Position numbers and translations under genes: made by a program. A stretch of 64,000 bases of DNA from Tistlia consotensis USBA 355 (lineage in GTDB: Bacteria > Pseudomonadota > Alphaproteobacteria > Kiloniellales > DSM-21159). Under the pieces are notes generated by a model. The model had not been told where the DNA came from. It saw only the letters and a program-made list of their open reading frames with translations, and made no database searches. The stretch is taken from NCBI RefSeq assembly GCF_900177295.1, contig NZ_FWZX01000001.1, positions 248,001 to 312,000 of the forward strand. Reading direction: 5' to 3'. Shown here piece by piece: positions 44,387 to 52,771 of the stretch. How positions within the stretch are numbered: the first letter of the stretch is position 1; the number at the start of each line of letters is the position of its first letter.

Positions 44387-45682
44387 TCAGCCGACGCGAG
44401 AAGGCGGCGGCGGCGGGTTGCAGGCGAGATCGAGCAGGACGTGCGCCAGCACCCTGGCACCGGCGGCGACGTCCTCGGGCCGGCACCACTCGCGCTCGTC
44501 GTGGCTGATGCCGTCCCGGCAGGGAATGAAGATCATGCCGGTCGGGCAGACGCCGTTGAGGTGCCGGGCGTCGTGGCCGGCCGCCGAGGGCAGGTGCCGG
44601 GCGGGCAGGCCGAGGGCCGCTGCGGCGGCGGCGATGCGCCGCTGCATCGCCTCGGGGAAGGTCAGGTTCGCGGCCTCGGCGATCTGCTCCAGCCGGACCG
44701 AGCAGGGTGCCGCCCCGGCCTCGACGATCGCCCGGATCCGCGCGTCGGCCGTGGCCAGCCCGGCGTCGTCGAGATGGCGGATGTCGATGCTGAAGTAGGC
44801 CTCGCGCGGGATCACCGAGGGCGCGTTCGGCTGCAGGCGCAGCAGGCCGACCGTCAGCATCAGCCCCGGCACCTCCGGGGCCAGGCGGTCGAGCGCGGCG
44901 ATCATGCGCGCCGCCGCCATCATGGCGTCCTGCCGCTCGGCCTGCGGCACGGTCCCGGCATGGCCGGCGACGCCGGTCACGGTCACCCGGTAGCGCCTGG
45001 TGCCCTGGATGCCGGTGACCACGCCGATCGGCACCCCGGCCCGGTCGAGCAGCGGCGCCTGCTCGATGTGCGCCTCGACGAAAGCGGCGAGCGGGAAGCC
45101 GAGCGGCCGCTCCGGCAACCCGGCCTCGGCCGCGCGGACGGCGTCCAGCGCCGTGCCGACCGTGACGCCCTCGGCGTCGGCGACGGCGCGCAGCTGCTCG
45201 AGCGGCCACTCGCCGCAGAAGGCCTTGGAGCCCATCATGCCGGGCGCGAAGCGCGCGGCCTCCTCGTTCATCCAGGCGGCGACGACCAGCGGGCGCGGCG
45301 GCCGGATCCCGGCCTCCTTGAGGGCGATCAGCGCCTCCAGGCCGGCGAGCACGCCGTAGGCGCCGTCGAAGCGGCCGCCCGAGGGCTGGGAGTCGATGTG
45401 CGACCCGGTCAGCACCGGCGCCAGCTCCGGCGCCTCGCCCGGCAGCTCGAGGAACAGGTTGCCGGCGGCGTCGGCCGAAGCCTCCAGCCCGCCGTCGCGG
45501 GCCCAGCCGACGAGCTGCCGGCGCGCCGCGATCTCCGCCTCGGAGAGGGCGAGGCGGCAGACGCCGCCGGTCGCGGTCGCGCCGAAACGGCCGAGTGCCT
45601 CCAGGCGCCGCCAGAGACGACCGCCGTCGATCGCCCCGGCCGCGCGCAGCCCGGCCGCGCTGCCGGCCCCCTCCCCGGTCAT
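44387..45682 (-). CDS. Zn-dependent hydrolase, N-carbamoyl-L-amino-acid hydrolase family
   Basis: A 431-residue M20-family amidohydrolase (hydantoinase/carbamoylase type), expected to hydrolyse an N-carbamoyl or similar amide. Metal-ligand motifs are TGSHIDSQ, RFDGAYGVLAG, MNEEAARFAPGMMGS, AHIEQAP and AGHDARHLN. The dimerisation lid domain lies between (TVTGVAGHAGTVP). The ATG at 45682 overlaps the upstream hydrolase stop by 4 bases. An allantoate or beta-ureidopropionate role is possible; the operon context suggests turnover of a ureido or amide intermediate. Confidence 0.9.
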   Translation of the reverse strand: MTGEGAGSAAGLRAAGAIDGGRLWRRLEALGRFGATATGGVCRLALSEAEIAARRQLVGWARDGGLEASADAAGNLFLELPGEAPELAPVLTGSHIDSQPSGGRFDGAYGVLAGLEALIALKEAGIRPPRPLVVAAWMNEEAARFAPGMMGSKAFCGEWPLEQLRAVADAEGVTVGTALDAVRAAEAGLPERPLGFPLAAFVEAHIEQAPLLDRAGVPIGVVTGIQGTRRYRVTVTGVAGHAGTVPQAERQDAMMAAARMIAALDRLAPEVPGLMLTVGLLRLQPNAPSVIPREAYFSIDIRHLDDAGLATADARIRAIVEAGAAPCSVRLEQIAEAANLTFPEAMQRRIAAAAAALGLPARHLPSAAGHDARHLNGVCPTGMIFIPCRDGISHDEREWCRPEDVAAGARVLAHVLLDLACNPPPPPSRVG

Positions 45683-46575
45683 CGCCTGCCCAGGTCGACG
45701 GTCGGCATCACCGTCTTCGGATCGGCCCGCGGGTCGCGCCGCTCCCACCGCCCGGCCTCGACCTGGGCGATGAAGTCGCCGACCAGGCGGTTGAACAGCG
45801 CCGGCTCCTCCAGGTTGAGGGTGTGGCCCGACTTCGGCAGCACCGCGAGGCCGCAGCGCGGCAAGGTGCGCTTCAGGAACAGGCCGGGCTGCAGGCAGTG
45901 GTCGTCCTCGTCGCCGGTCATCACCAGCACCGGCAGGTCGCAGGCCTTGAGGCCCTCCTCCAGGTCGTAGAGCGAGGGCCGGCGCGCCTGCACGCCGCGC
46001 ATGGTGTTGGCCGCCCCCCGCGCGTCGTGGGTCGCCAGGCGCTCGGCGAAGGCCTGCCAGCCGATCGGATCCTTGTTCTGGAACTGCACGCGGCTCGGAC
46101 CCAGGCTGTAGGTCTTGGCGAACTCGCGCGAGCCGAGGCTCTCGAAGCCCTCGGCGACCGCCTCGCTGACGCTGCGGAAATAGTCCTCCAGGTGCTTCTC
46201 GGCGCCGTAGCCGGTGCCGGCCGAGACGATCGAGAGCACCCGCTCCGGATGGCGCAGGCCGACGTGCAGCGTCGCGAAGCCGCCCATCGACAGGCCGACC
46301 AGGTGGGCCTTCTCCAGGCCCAGGGCGTCGAGCACCGCGACGACGTCGTCGGCGGCGCGCGCCTGGCCGTAGGCGCCGATGTCCGCGGGCACCTCCGAGG
46401 GCGGATAGCCGCGCGCCGCGAAGGTGATGCAGAGATGGCGGCGCGCGAAGGCCGTCATCTGCGGCTCCCAGCTCAGATGGTTGCCGCCGAACTCGTGGAC
46501 GAAGACCACCGGCGAGCCGCTGCCGGCCGTCTCGTACCAGAGCCTCACGCCGTCGTCGGCCGTCGCGTAGGGCAT
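45679..46575 (-). CDS. alpha/beta hydrolase
   Basis: A 298-residue serine hydrolase. The oxyanion region is VVFVHEFGGNHLSWEPQM, the nucleophile is Ser96 in VGLSMGGF, the acid lies in MTGDEDDHC and the His in KSGHTLNLEE. It resembles 3-oxoadipate enol-lactonase and related C-C or ester hydrolases. It overlaps the carbamoylase by 4 bases and is 16 bases after the SDR gene. A lactone or ester intermediate is a reasonable guess for its substrate. Confidence 0.88.
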   Translation of the reverse strand: MPYATADDGVRLWYETAGSGSPVVFVHEFGGNHLSWEPQMTAFARRHLCITFAARGYPPSEVPADIGAYGQARAADDVVAVLDALGLEKAHLVGLSMGGFATLHVGLRHPERVLSIVSAGTGYGAEKHLEDYFRSVSEAVAEGFESLGSREFAKTYSLGPSRVQFQNKDPIGWQAFAERLATHDARGAANTMRGVQARRPSLYDLEEGLKACDLPVLVMTGDEDDHCLQPGLFLKRTLPRCGLAVLPKSGHTLNLEEPALFNRLVGDFIAQVEAGRWERRDPRADPKTVMPTVDLGRR

Positions 46576-46591
46576 GCCCCTTCCCCTTCCG

Positions 46592-47374
46592 TCAGATGAT
46601 CGAGCTGCGCGAGGCGATGCCGCCGTCGACCGTCACGATCGTGCCGGTGATGTAGCCGGCCCGGTCGGACGCCAGGAAGGCGATGGTATCGGTGATCTCC
46701 CGGACATGAGCCGGCCGCTTCAGGGGATAGCGGTCGAGCAGCTCCTCGTAGCGCGATTCGTCGCCGAACCAGTCGAGCGCGCGGCGCTTCAGCAGCTTGT
46801 AGATGCGGTCGGTGTCGACCGGCCCGGGATTGATCCCGACGACGCGGATGTTGTCGTCCAGGCTGGGGCCGCCGAGTGCTCGGGTGAAGGCCATCAGCGA
46901 GGCGTTGCCGGTGGTGCCGGCGATGTACTGGGCATCGTAGCGCTCGCCGGCGTTGCCGATGTTGTTGACGATGACACCGCCCCCGGCCGCCTTCATGCGC
47001 GCGTAGTAGAGGCGGCAGAGCGCGATGTAGCCGAAGACCTTGAGCTCCCAGCCGTCGCGCCAGGCCTGCTGGTCGATGGTCTGCAGGTCGCCGCCCGGAA
47101 TGACGCCGGCGTTGTTGACCAGGATGTCGACGTCGCCGACCGCCTCGACGAGGCCCTCGATCGCGCCCTCTTCGGTCAGGTCCATCGGGTGCACCGAGAC
47201 GGTGACGCCGTGCCGCTCGCGCAGGCGGGCGGCCAGCGCCTCCATCGGCTCGGCGCGGCGTGCGGTCAGGTGCAGGTTGACGCCCTCCTCGGCGAAGGTC
47301 TCGGCGAGCCCCTCGCCGATGCCCTGCGATGCGCCGGTGATCAGCGCGCTGCGCCCGGCCAGACCAAGATCCAT
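46592..47374 (-). CDS. SDR family protein with an atypical active site
   Basis: A 260-residue short-chain dehydrogenase-fold protein. The cofactor motif TGASQGIG (residues 13-20) and NNAG (87-90) are normal, and Arg39-Arg40 suggest NADP. However, the active site is altered: Tyr150 is followed by Thr154 where the YxxxK lysine should be, and the usual Ser is replaced in NIGNAG. IVTVDGGIA near the end is typical. It is in the catabolic operon, 26 bases after the aminotransferase. It could bind cofactor without classical catalysis or use another proton route. Confidence 0.85.
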   Translation of the reverse strand: MDLGLAGRSALITGASQGIGEGLAETFAEEGVNLHLTARRAEPMEALAARLRERHGVTVSVHPMDLTEEGAIEGLVEAVGDVDILVNNAGVIPGGDLQTIDQQAWRDGWELKVFGYIALCRLYYARMKAAGGGVIVNNIGNAGERYDAQYIAGTTGNASLMAFTRALGGPSLDDNIRVVGINPGPVDTDRIYKLLKRRALDWFGDESRYEELLDRYPLKRPAHVREITDTIAFLASDRAGYITGTIVTVDGGIASRSSII

Positions 47375-47400
47375 GCTCGTCTCCCTGTCGAAGAAGGCGC

Positions 47401-48555
47401 TCAGAACAGAGCGCTGTCGCTGTTGAGCCCGCGGGCCTGCTCGACGGCCTCGGCGAGGCTCTCGCAGAAGGCGTCGGCCCAGGCCTCGGGCACCGTGGTG
47501 CTGACCTTGACGAAGCGATCGCCGAAGGTCGGGGTGTGGTAGCTGCCCTGGCGGATCATGATCTTCCTCTGCCCCATGGCCTGGACCAGCGCCTCCGGCC
47601 GGACCCCGGCTTCGCCGGTCTCGATGATCACGAAGTTCCCGTTGGCCTGGGCGACCGGCATGACCAGGCCCGGCACCGCCTCGACCGCGGCGCGGATCCG
47701 CGCCTGGTTGCCGCGCTGGCGGCGCAGCACCTCGGGGAACCACGCGGCCTTGTGCTTCAGGCCAGCGATCGCGGCGCGCTGCGCCAGGATGCTGGAGCCG
47801 AGCACGTTGGGCGGCGCGTCGGCCAGCTGCTGGACGCGCTGCGGCGTCGCGACCAGGGCGCCGACGCGCAGGCCGGCGAGCCCCAGCCACTTCGAGAAGC
47901 TGGTGATGGTGATCACCCGCTCGGGCGCGAGGCGTGCCGCCAGGTGATGCTCGTAGGCGAAGTCGCGGTAGGTGCAGTCCTGGATCAGCACGCAGTCGTG
48001 GCGCTCGGCGATCTCGACGATGCGCTCGATCTCCCGTGCCGTCGCCACTGTCGAGAGCGGGTTGTTCGGATCGACGAAGTAGATCAGCCGCGTCGTCTCG
48101 TCGATCTCGGCCTCCAGCCGCTCCGGGTCGAGGCGGTAGCCGTGCTCGGGGCCGTAGATCGGGATCTGCCGGACCGCGGCGCCGATCGAGCGGGCGAACT
48201 TCATCGGCCAGGCCCAGCTCGGATCGGTCGTGACCATCGAATCGCCGGGCCGCAGCAGGGCGTGGCAGCTCTGGTAGAGCGAGACCACGGCGCCGTCGGT
48301 GACCATCGCCGAGAGGCCGGGCAGACCCAGGTCCTCGACGATCAGGGCACGCAGCTCCTCCAGCCCGACCGGCGGCGCATAGACGTGGTAGCGCTCCTCG
48401 TCGATGGTCGCGTGCATCGCCTCGGTCACGGCCGCGGGCGGCGTGAAGTGGTTGGTGTTCTGGCCGAGCCACATCAGCCCCTCGGTCGCGACCAGCCGGT
48501 CGAAATGCCGGTTGCGCTGCTCGAAGGGCAGCATCGCCGCCTCGCCGTGACTCAT
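47401..48555 (-). CDS. PLP-dependent aminotransferase, class I/II
   Basis: A 384-residue fold-type I aminotransferase. Lys222 in TSFSKWLGLAGLRVG forms the Schiff base; Asp193 and Tyr196 in QDCTYRD contact the cofactor, and the C-terminal substrate Arg is likely in FGDRFVKVS. The start is the ATG at 48555 with GGGG 6 bases upstream; a GTG at 48567 is in frame. It is the first gene of a five-gene minus-strand operon divergent from a TTT transporter. The amino donor is not known. Confidence 0.88.
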   Translation of the reverse strand: MSHGEAAMLPFEQRNRHFDRLVATEGLMWLGQNTNHFTPPAAVTEAMHATIDEERYHVYAPPVGLEELRALIVEDLGLPGLSAMVTDGAVVSLYQSCHALLRPGDSMVTTDPSWAWPMKFARSIGAAVRQIPIYGPEHGYRLDPERLEAEIDETTRLIYFVDPNNPLSTVATAREIERIVEIAERHDCVLIQDCTYRDFAYEHHLAARLAPERVITITSFSKWLGLAGLRVGALVATPQRVQQLADAPPNVLGSSILAQRAAIAGLKHKAAWFPEVLRRQRGNQARIRAAVEAVPGLVMPVAQANGNFVIIETGEAGVRPEALVQAMGQRKIMIRQGSYHTPTFGDRFVKVSTTVPEAWADAFCESLAEAVEQARGLNSDSALF

Positions 48556-48621
48556 GCCGATCCCCACCCCTGGTCATCCGTCGATCAAACCGCTGCCCCG
48601 ATTCTGGGCAGGCCGCCACTT

Positions 48622-48683
48622 TGGTGTGCAAAAACTCCGTCTTCTGGTGTTTTTGCATACCTAGAACAGTCTTTTGGTATTTT
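48622..48683. promoter_or_regulatory. operator candidate: TGCAAAAAC inverted repeat and TGGTGT repeats
   Basis: TGCAAAAAC (48627-48635) and GTTTTTGCA (48649-48657) form a perfect 9-bp inverted repeat with a 13-base centre. TGGTGT recurs at 48622 and 48645 and as TGGTAT at 48675. A perfect TTGACA on the minus strand (48689-48694) lies beside it. The stretch is far more AT-rich than its surroundings and lies between divergent operons, with a GntR gene in the plus one. Confidence 0.6.
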
Positions 48684-48823
48684 GATCTTGTCAAGCGTCA
48701 GATCTCTCGCGCACCATCGAGACCACAAGGGGTGACGCGACCGGCGTATCCCGAGGGGGCGCGGGGACGATCCGCGGCGCGGGACAAGCGTCATGCCGGA
48801 ACCAGACAGGAGGCCTTCCGCTC

Positions 48824-49828
48824 ATGAACCGGAGCATCTCGATTCCTAAGTTCGTCAGGCTCGGCGCCGCTGCCGCGGTCCTGGCCCTGGCAGGCACCAT
48901 GGCCGGCGCGACCGGCGCCGCGGCCGCAGGCTTTCCCGACCAGGCGATCACCATCGTGGTCAACTGGCCGGCCGGCGGCGGCCAGGACACGGCTGCGCGC
49001 CTGATCGCCGACTACGTCGCCAAGAATACCAGCGTGCCCGTCGTGGTATCCAACGTCACCGGCGCCGGCGGCGCCGCCGGCATCCGCCACGTCGCCGAGG
49101 CCGCGCCGGACGGCTACACGATCGGCATCATGGGTTCCAGCTTCGTCGCCCGGCAGTACATCAACCCGAACGCGACCAGGCTCGACCAGGTCGAGCCGCT
49201 GGTCTTCTTCGGCCCCGATCCGGGCGCCCTCGAGGTCCGCGCCGACACCGGCATCAAGACGGTCAAGGACTACATCGACCGGCTGAAGGCCAAGCCGGGC
49301 TCGATCACCAACGGCAACGACGCGCCGGGCGGCTCGTCCTACATCGTCGCCGCGCTGATCGAGAGCAAGTTCGGCGTCAAGATGACCAAGGTGCCCTACC
49401 AGGGCTACGCGCCGACCGTGGCCGGCCTGCTGGCCGGCGAGGTCCAGTCGGCGACCCTGCCGGTGCACCAGTTCGTCGACCAATACAAGGCCGGCACGGT
49501 CAACATCCTGGGCGTCGCCTCGGACGAGCGACACTTCCTGGTGCCCGACGTGCCGACCTTCAAGGAGCAGGGCTTCGACTTCGTCGCCGGCGACTGGCGC
49601 GCGCTGTTCCTGCCCAAGGGCGTGCCCGCCGACCGCGTGAAGGCCCTGGAGGAGCTGTTCTACAAGACCATGTCCGACCCGGCCTTCGTCGAGGCCGGCC
49701 GGAAGGCCGGCTTCGTCGTGACGCCGATGCACGCCAAGGAGACGGCGGCCCGCATCGTCGAGACCGACGAGGCGATCTATCCGGTCCTGCTCGAGGCCGG
49801 CCTGGTGAAGACCAACAAGAAGCAGTAG
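48824..49828 (+). CDS. tctC: tripartite tricarboxylate transporter substrate-binding protein (TctC family)
   Basis: A 334-residue periplasmic binding protein with a signal peptide (about residues 1-34, ending TGAAAA). VVNWPAGGGQDTAARLIADY and TGAGGAAGIRHVAEAAPDGYTIGI are the family landmarks, and VPYQGYAPTVAGLLAGEV the central one. It captures a carboxylate for the TctAB permease. The ATG is preceded by AGGAGGCC. It is first of four plus-strand genes, and a 13-bp hairpin follows its stop. Confidence 0.92.
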   Translation: MNRSISIPKFVRLGAAAAVLALAGTMAGATGAAAAGFPDQAITIVVNWPAGGGQDTAARLIADYVAKNTSVPVVVSNVTGAGGAAGIRHVAEAAPDGYTIGIMGSSFVARQYINPNATRLDQVEPLVFFGPDPGALEVRADTGIKTVKDYIDRLKAKPGSITNGNDAPGGSSYIVAALIESKFGVKMTKVPYQGYAPTVAGLLAGEVQSATLPVHQFVDQYKAGTVNILGVASDERHFLVPDVPTFKEQGFDFVAGDWRALFLPKGVPADRVKALEELFYKTMSDPAFVEAGRKAGFVVTPMHAKETAARIVETDEAIYPVLLEAGLVKTNKKQ

Positions 49829-49834
49829 GCCCTC

Positions 49835-49866
49835 GGGGCGGGTGCCGCTGCTGCGGCGCCCGTCCC
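49835..49866 (+). promoter_or_regulatory. intercistronic hairpin between tctC and tctB
   Basis: Bases 49835-49847 pair with 49854-49866 over 13 positions, with two G-U wobbles and a 6-base loop. It lies right after the tctC stop and has no T-tract. Confidence 0.6.
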
Positions 49867-49895
49867 GCCATCTTCTTGCCGTTCCGGATTCCGCC

Positions 49896-50495
49896 ATGGC
49901 CAGTCCCTCGATCCCCGGCCCGCAGAGCGCCCCGTCCGATGGCGGAGCGGCGCCCGCTGCGGCGGCCGCCCAGCCCTCGACGCCGCTGCGCGACCTGCTG
50001 GTCGGCCTGTTCTTCCTGGCCTGGGCGGCGACCGGCTGGCTGTCGGTTGCCACCAACGAGCAGATCTTCAGCGACCTCTACGCCGGCCTCGACCCCGGCC
50101 CCGCGCTGATGCCGCTGCTGGTGCTCGGCGCGGTGACGCTGGGCGCCGTCGCGATCCTGGCGAGCGGCCTGGTCCGCCTGCTGCGCGGCAAGGCCGGGCC
50201 CGGGACGGGGGGCGGCTCGCCCGCCGCCGAGGAAGGCGGCCTGCGGCGCCACCTCGTGCCGCTCGGCCTGCTCGCCACCCTCGCGGTCTATCCGACGATC
50301 ATGGAGGCGATCGGCTACCTCGCGGCGACGGCATTCTTCGTGCTCGGCTGGATCCTCGCCCTGACCGGCTGGCGCGGCCTCGCGGGACGCGGCGAGCGCG
50401 GCCTCGCCCTGGCCGTCGCCCTGGTCTCGACGGCGCTGATCGTCGGCATCCTCTATCTCGGCTTCGTGGTCGTGATCCACGCGCCGCTGCCCTGA
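49896..50495 (+). CDS. tctB: tripartite tricarboxylate transporter small permease (TctB family)
   Basis: A 199-residue membrane protein with four or five helices after a disordered Ser/Pro/Ala-rich lead of about 35 residues. LVGLFFLAWAATGWLSV, PGPALMPLLVLGAV and YPTIMEAIGYLAATAFFVLGWIL fit TctB. I chose the ATG at 49896 over an in-frame one at 49842, since the added residues are Arg-rich. It lies 67 bases after tctC and 24 before tctA. Confidence 0.87.
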   Translation: MASPSIPGPQSAPSDGGAAPAAAAAQPSTPLRDLLVGLFFLAWAATGWLSVATNEQIFSDLYAGLDPGPALMPLLVLGAVTLGAVAILASGLVRLLRGKAGPGTGGGSPAAEEGGLRRHLVPLGLLATLAVYPTIMEAIGYLAATAFFVLGWILALTGWRGLAGRGERGLALAVALVSTALIVGILYLGFVVVIHAPLP

Positions 50496-50519
50496 CCGCC
50501 CCGGGAGGCGGCACCCGAC

Positions 50520-52052
50520 ATGCTCGACCCCTTCCTGCAGGCGCTCGCCGACATCCTGACCCAGCCGACGCTGCTCGCGCTGTCGCTCGGCGGCGTGATG
50601 CTCGGCACGATCCTCGGCGCCCTGCCCGGCGTCAGCTCGACCATGGCCCTGGCGATCCTGCTGCCGGTCAGCTATCCGATGTCGCCCGAGCACGCGATGG
50701 TCTTCCTGATCGCGGTCTTCTCGGCCAGCGTGTTCGGCGGCTCGATCTCGGCGATCCTGGTCAACATCCCGGGCACGCCCGGCGCCATCGTCACCCAGTT
50801 CGACGGCTACCCGCTGGCGCGCGCCGGCAAGGCCGGCCACGCGCTCAGCTACGCGCTCTTCGCCTCGACGATCGGCGGCATGATCGGCCTCGCGATCCTG
50901 GTCGTGGTCGCGCCGATCATCGCCGACGCGGCGATGAGCTTCCGCAGCCCCGAGTTCGCCATGGCGACGGTCTTCGGCCTGACCATGCTGGCCTACTCCT
51001 CGCCCGGCTCGACCTTCCGCGGCATCCTGGTCGGCGCGCTCGGCCTGCTCTGCGGCATGGTCGGCTTCGACGCCCTGACCGACGTGCCGCGCTTCGACTT
51101 CGGCTTCGCCTTCCTGCAGTCGGGCATCGACATCGTGCCGCTGACCGTCGGGCTGTTCGGCCTGGCCGAGGTCATGCGCAACCTCGGCAGCCGCCAGGCC
51201 GGCGCCGAGGGCGTGCCGGCGATCGGCAGCATCCTGCCGCCCTGGCGCTCGCTGGTCCGGCTGACCAGGCCGATGCTGCGCGGCTCGCTGATCGGCACCT
51301 TCATCGGCGCGATCCCGGCGGCCGGCTCGGCGATCGCGGTCGCCGTCGCCTACGCCCAGGAGATGCGCCTGTCGAAGACGCCGGAACGCTTCGGCAGGGG
51401 CGCGCCCGAGGGCATCGCCGCGCCCGAGGCCGCCAACAACGCCTGCGTCGGCGGCGCCCTGGTGCCGATGATGACGCTCGGCGTGCCCGGCGACACCATG
51501 ACCGCCGTGCTGATGGGCGCGCTGCTGCTGCACGGCCTCCGGCCCGGGCCGCTGCTGTTCGCCGAGAACCCCGGCTTCGTCGGCGTGATCTACGGCGGCC
51601 TGTTCTTCGCGGTCGCCGCGACCCTGGCCTGCAACCTGGTGCTGATCCGCGCGATCGTGCAGGTCATGCGCACGCCGATGCACATCCTGATGATCGGCAT
51701 CGCCGCCCTGTCGGTCGCCGGCTCCTTCGCGATCCGCAACTCGATCAACGACGTCTACATCATGCTGTTCTTCGGCCTGGTCGGCTACGTCCTGGGGCTG
51801 CTGCGCCTGCCGGCCGCGCCGATGGCCTTCGGCCTGATCCTCGGGCCGATCCTGGAGGAGAACGTGCGGCGCGCGCTGATCGTCAGCCGCGGCGACTGGA
51901 CGGTCTTCATCGACCGGCCGATCGCACTCGTCATGCTACTGTTATCCCTGGTCGCACTGCTATATCCCGTAGCGGCGATGGGCTGGCGCCGGCTGCGCGC
52001 CGCCCGCAACGGGACAGGGCGGACGGAACCGCTGCGGCAGACGGACGGATGA
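50520..52052 (+). CDS. tctA: tripartite tricarboxylate transporter large permease (TctA family)
   Basis: A 510-residue permease with about 12 helices. GTILGALPGVSSTMALAILLP, the duplicated counterpart GTFIGAIPAAGSAIAVAVAY, and FGGSISAILVNIPGTPGA are the conserved TctA motifs. It completes a full TctCBA importer. The stop overlaps the GntR start by 4 bases, so regulator and permease are translationally coupled. Confidence 0.94.
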   Translation: MLDPFLQALADILTQPTLLALSLGGVMLGTILGALPGVSSTMALAILLPVSYPMSPEHAMVFLIAVFSASVFGGSISAILVNIPGTPGAIVTQFDGYPLARAGKAGHALSYALFASTIGGMIGLAILVVVAPIIADAAMSFRSPEFAMATVFGLTMLAYSSPGSTFRGILVGALGLLCGMVGFDALTDVPRFDFGFAFLQSGIDIVPLTVGLFGLAEVMRNLGSRQAGAEGVPAIGSILPPWRSLVRLTRPMLRGSLIGTFIGAIPAAGSAIAVAVAYAQEMRLSKTPERFGRGAPEGIAAPEAANNACVGGALVPMMTLGVPGDTMTAVLMGALLLHGLRPGPLLFAENPGFVGVIYGGLFFAVAATLACNLVLIRAIVQVMRTPMHILMIGIAALSVAGSFAIRNSINDVYIMLFFGLVGYVLGLLRLPAAPMAFGLILGPILEENVRRALIVSRGDWTVFIDRPIALVMLLLSLVALLYPVAAMGWRRLRAARNGTGRTEPLRQTDG

Positions 52053-52771
52053 CGAAGAACGCGATCAAGGCCAGGCCCTCCGGCGAGAAGTCGCTCTCGG
52101 CGCAGATCGCCCAGCGGCTCGAGGACGAGATCCTGTCGGGCGAGCGCAGCCTGGGCGAGCGGCTCGACGAGCGCGAGCTGGCCAGCCACTTCGACGCCTC
52201 GCGCACGCCGGTCCGCGAGGCCTTGCAGCGGCTCGCGGCGAGCGGCCTGGTGGTGATGAACGGCCGCCAGGGCGCGCACGTCGCGCGCCTGACGCTGATC
52301 CAGCTGCTCGACGCCTTCAAGGTCGTCGCCGAGCTCGAGGCGCTGGCCGCCGAGCAGGCGGCGCGGCGCATCGCGCCGGCCCAGATCGCCGAGCTGGAGG
52401 CCCACGAGGCGGCCTGCGAGGCGGCCTGCGCCGAGGGCGACGTCGAGCGCTTCTATGCCGCCAACCTGCGCTTCCACCAGGGCATCGTCGAGGTCTGCGG
52501 CAACTGGATGCTCAAGGAGCAGCTGCACAGCGCCAAGCTGCTGGCGCCCTACCGCCGCTACATCACCTCGCAGCCGGGCCGCATGAGCAGCTCGCTGGTC
52601 GAGCACGACGCGATCCTGGAGCGGATCCGCAGCGGCGACAGCCGCGGCGCCGCCGAGCAGATGCGCAGCCACGTCAACGCGCTCGGCCTCGGCGTCTCGG
52701 ACTTCCTGCACCACCTGACCCGGACCGGCCAGCAGGAGATCCTGGCCGCCTTCGAGGACGCGGAGGGTTAG
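52049..52771 (+). CDS. GntR family regulator with FCD domain
   Basis: A 240-residue regulator: winged helix-turn-helix at about residues 15-80 (DERELASHFDASRTPVREALQRLAASGLV) and a C-terminal FCD effector domain. Metal-binding FCD residues are plausible in NLRFHQGIVE and EHDAIL and the later SHVNAL. It overlaps tctA by 4 bases. I infer control of the divergent promoter region at 48600-48700, with a carboxylate or pathway intermediate as effector. It converges on the isomerase gene with a 4-base overlap. Confidence 0.9.
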   Translation: MTKNAIKARPSGEKSLSAQIAQRLEDEILSGERSLGERLDERELASHFDASRTPVREALQRLAASGLVVMNGRQGAHVARLTLIQLLDAFKVVAELEALAAEQAARRIAPAQIAELEAHEAACEAACAEGDVERFYAANLRFHQGIVEVCGNWMLKEQLHSAKLLAPYRRYITSQPGRMSSSLVEHDAILERIRSGDSRGAAEQMRSHVNALGLGVSDFLHHLTRTGQQEILAAFEDAEG

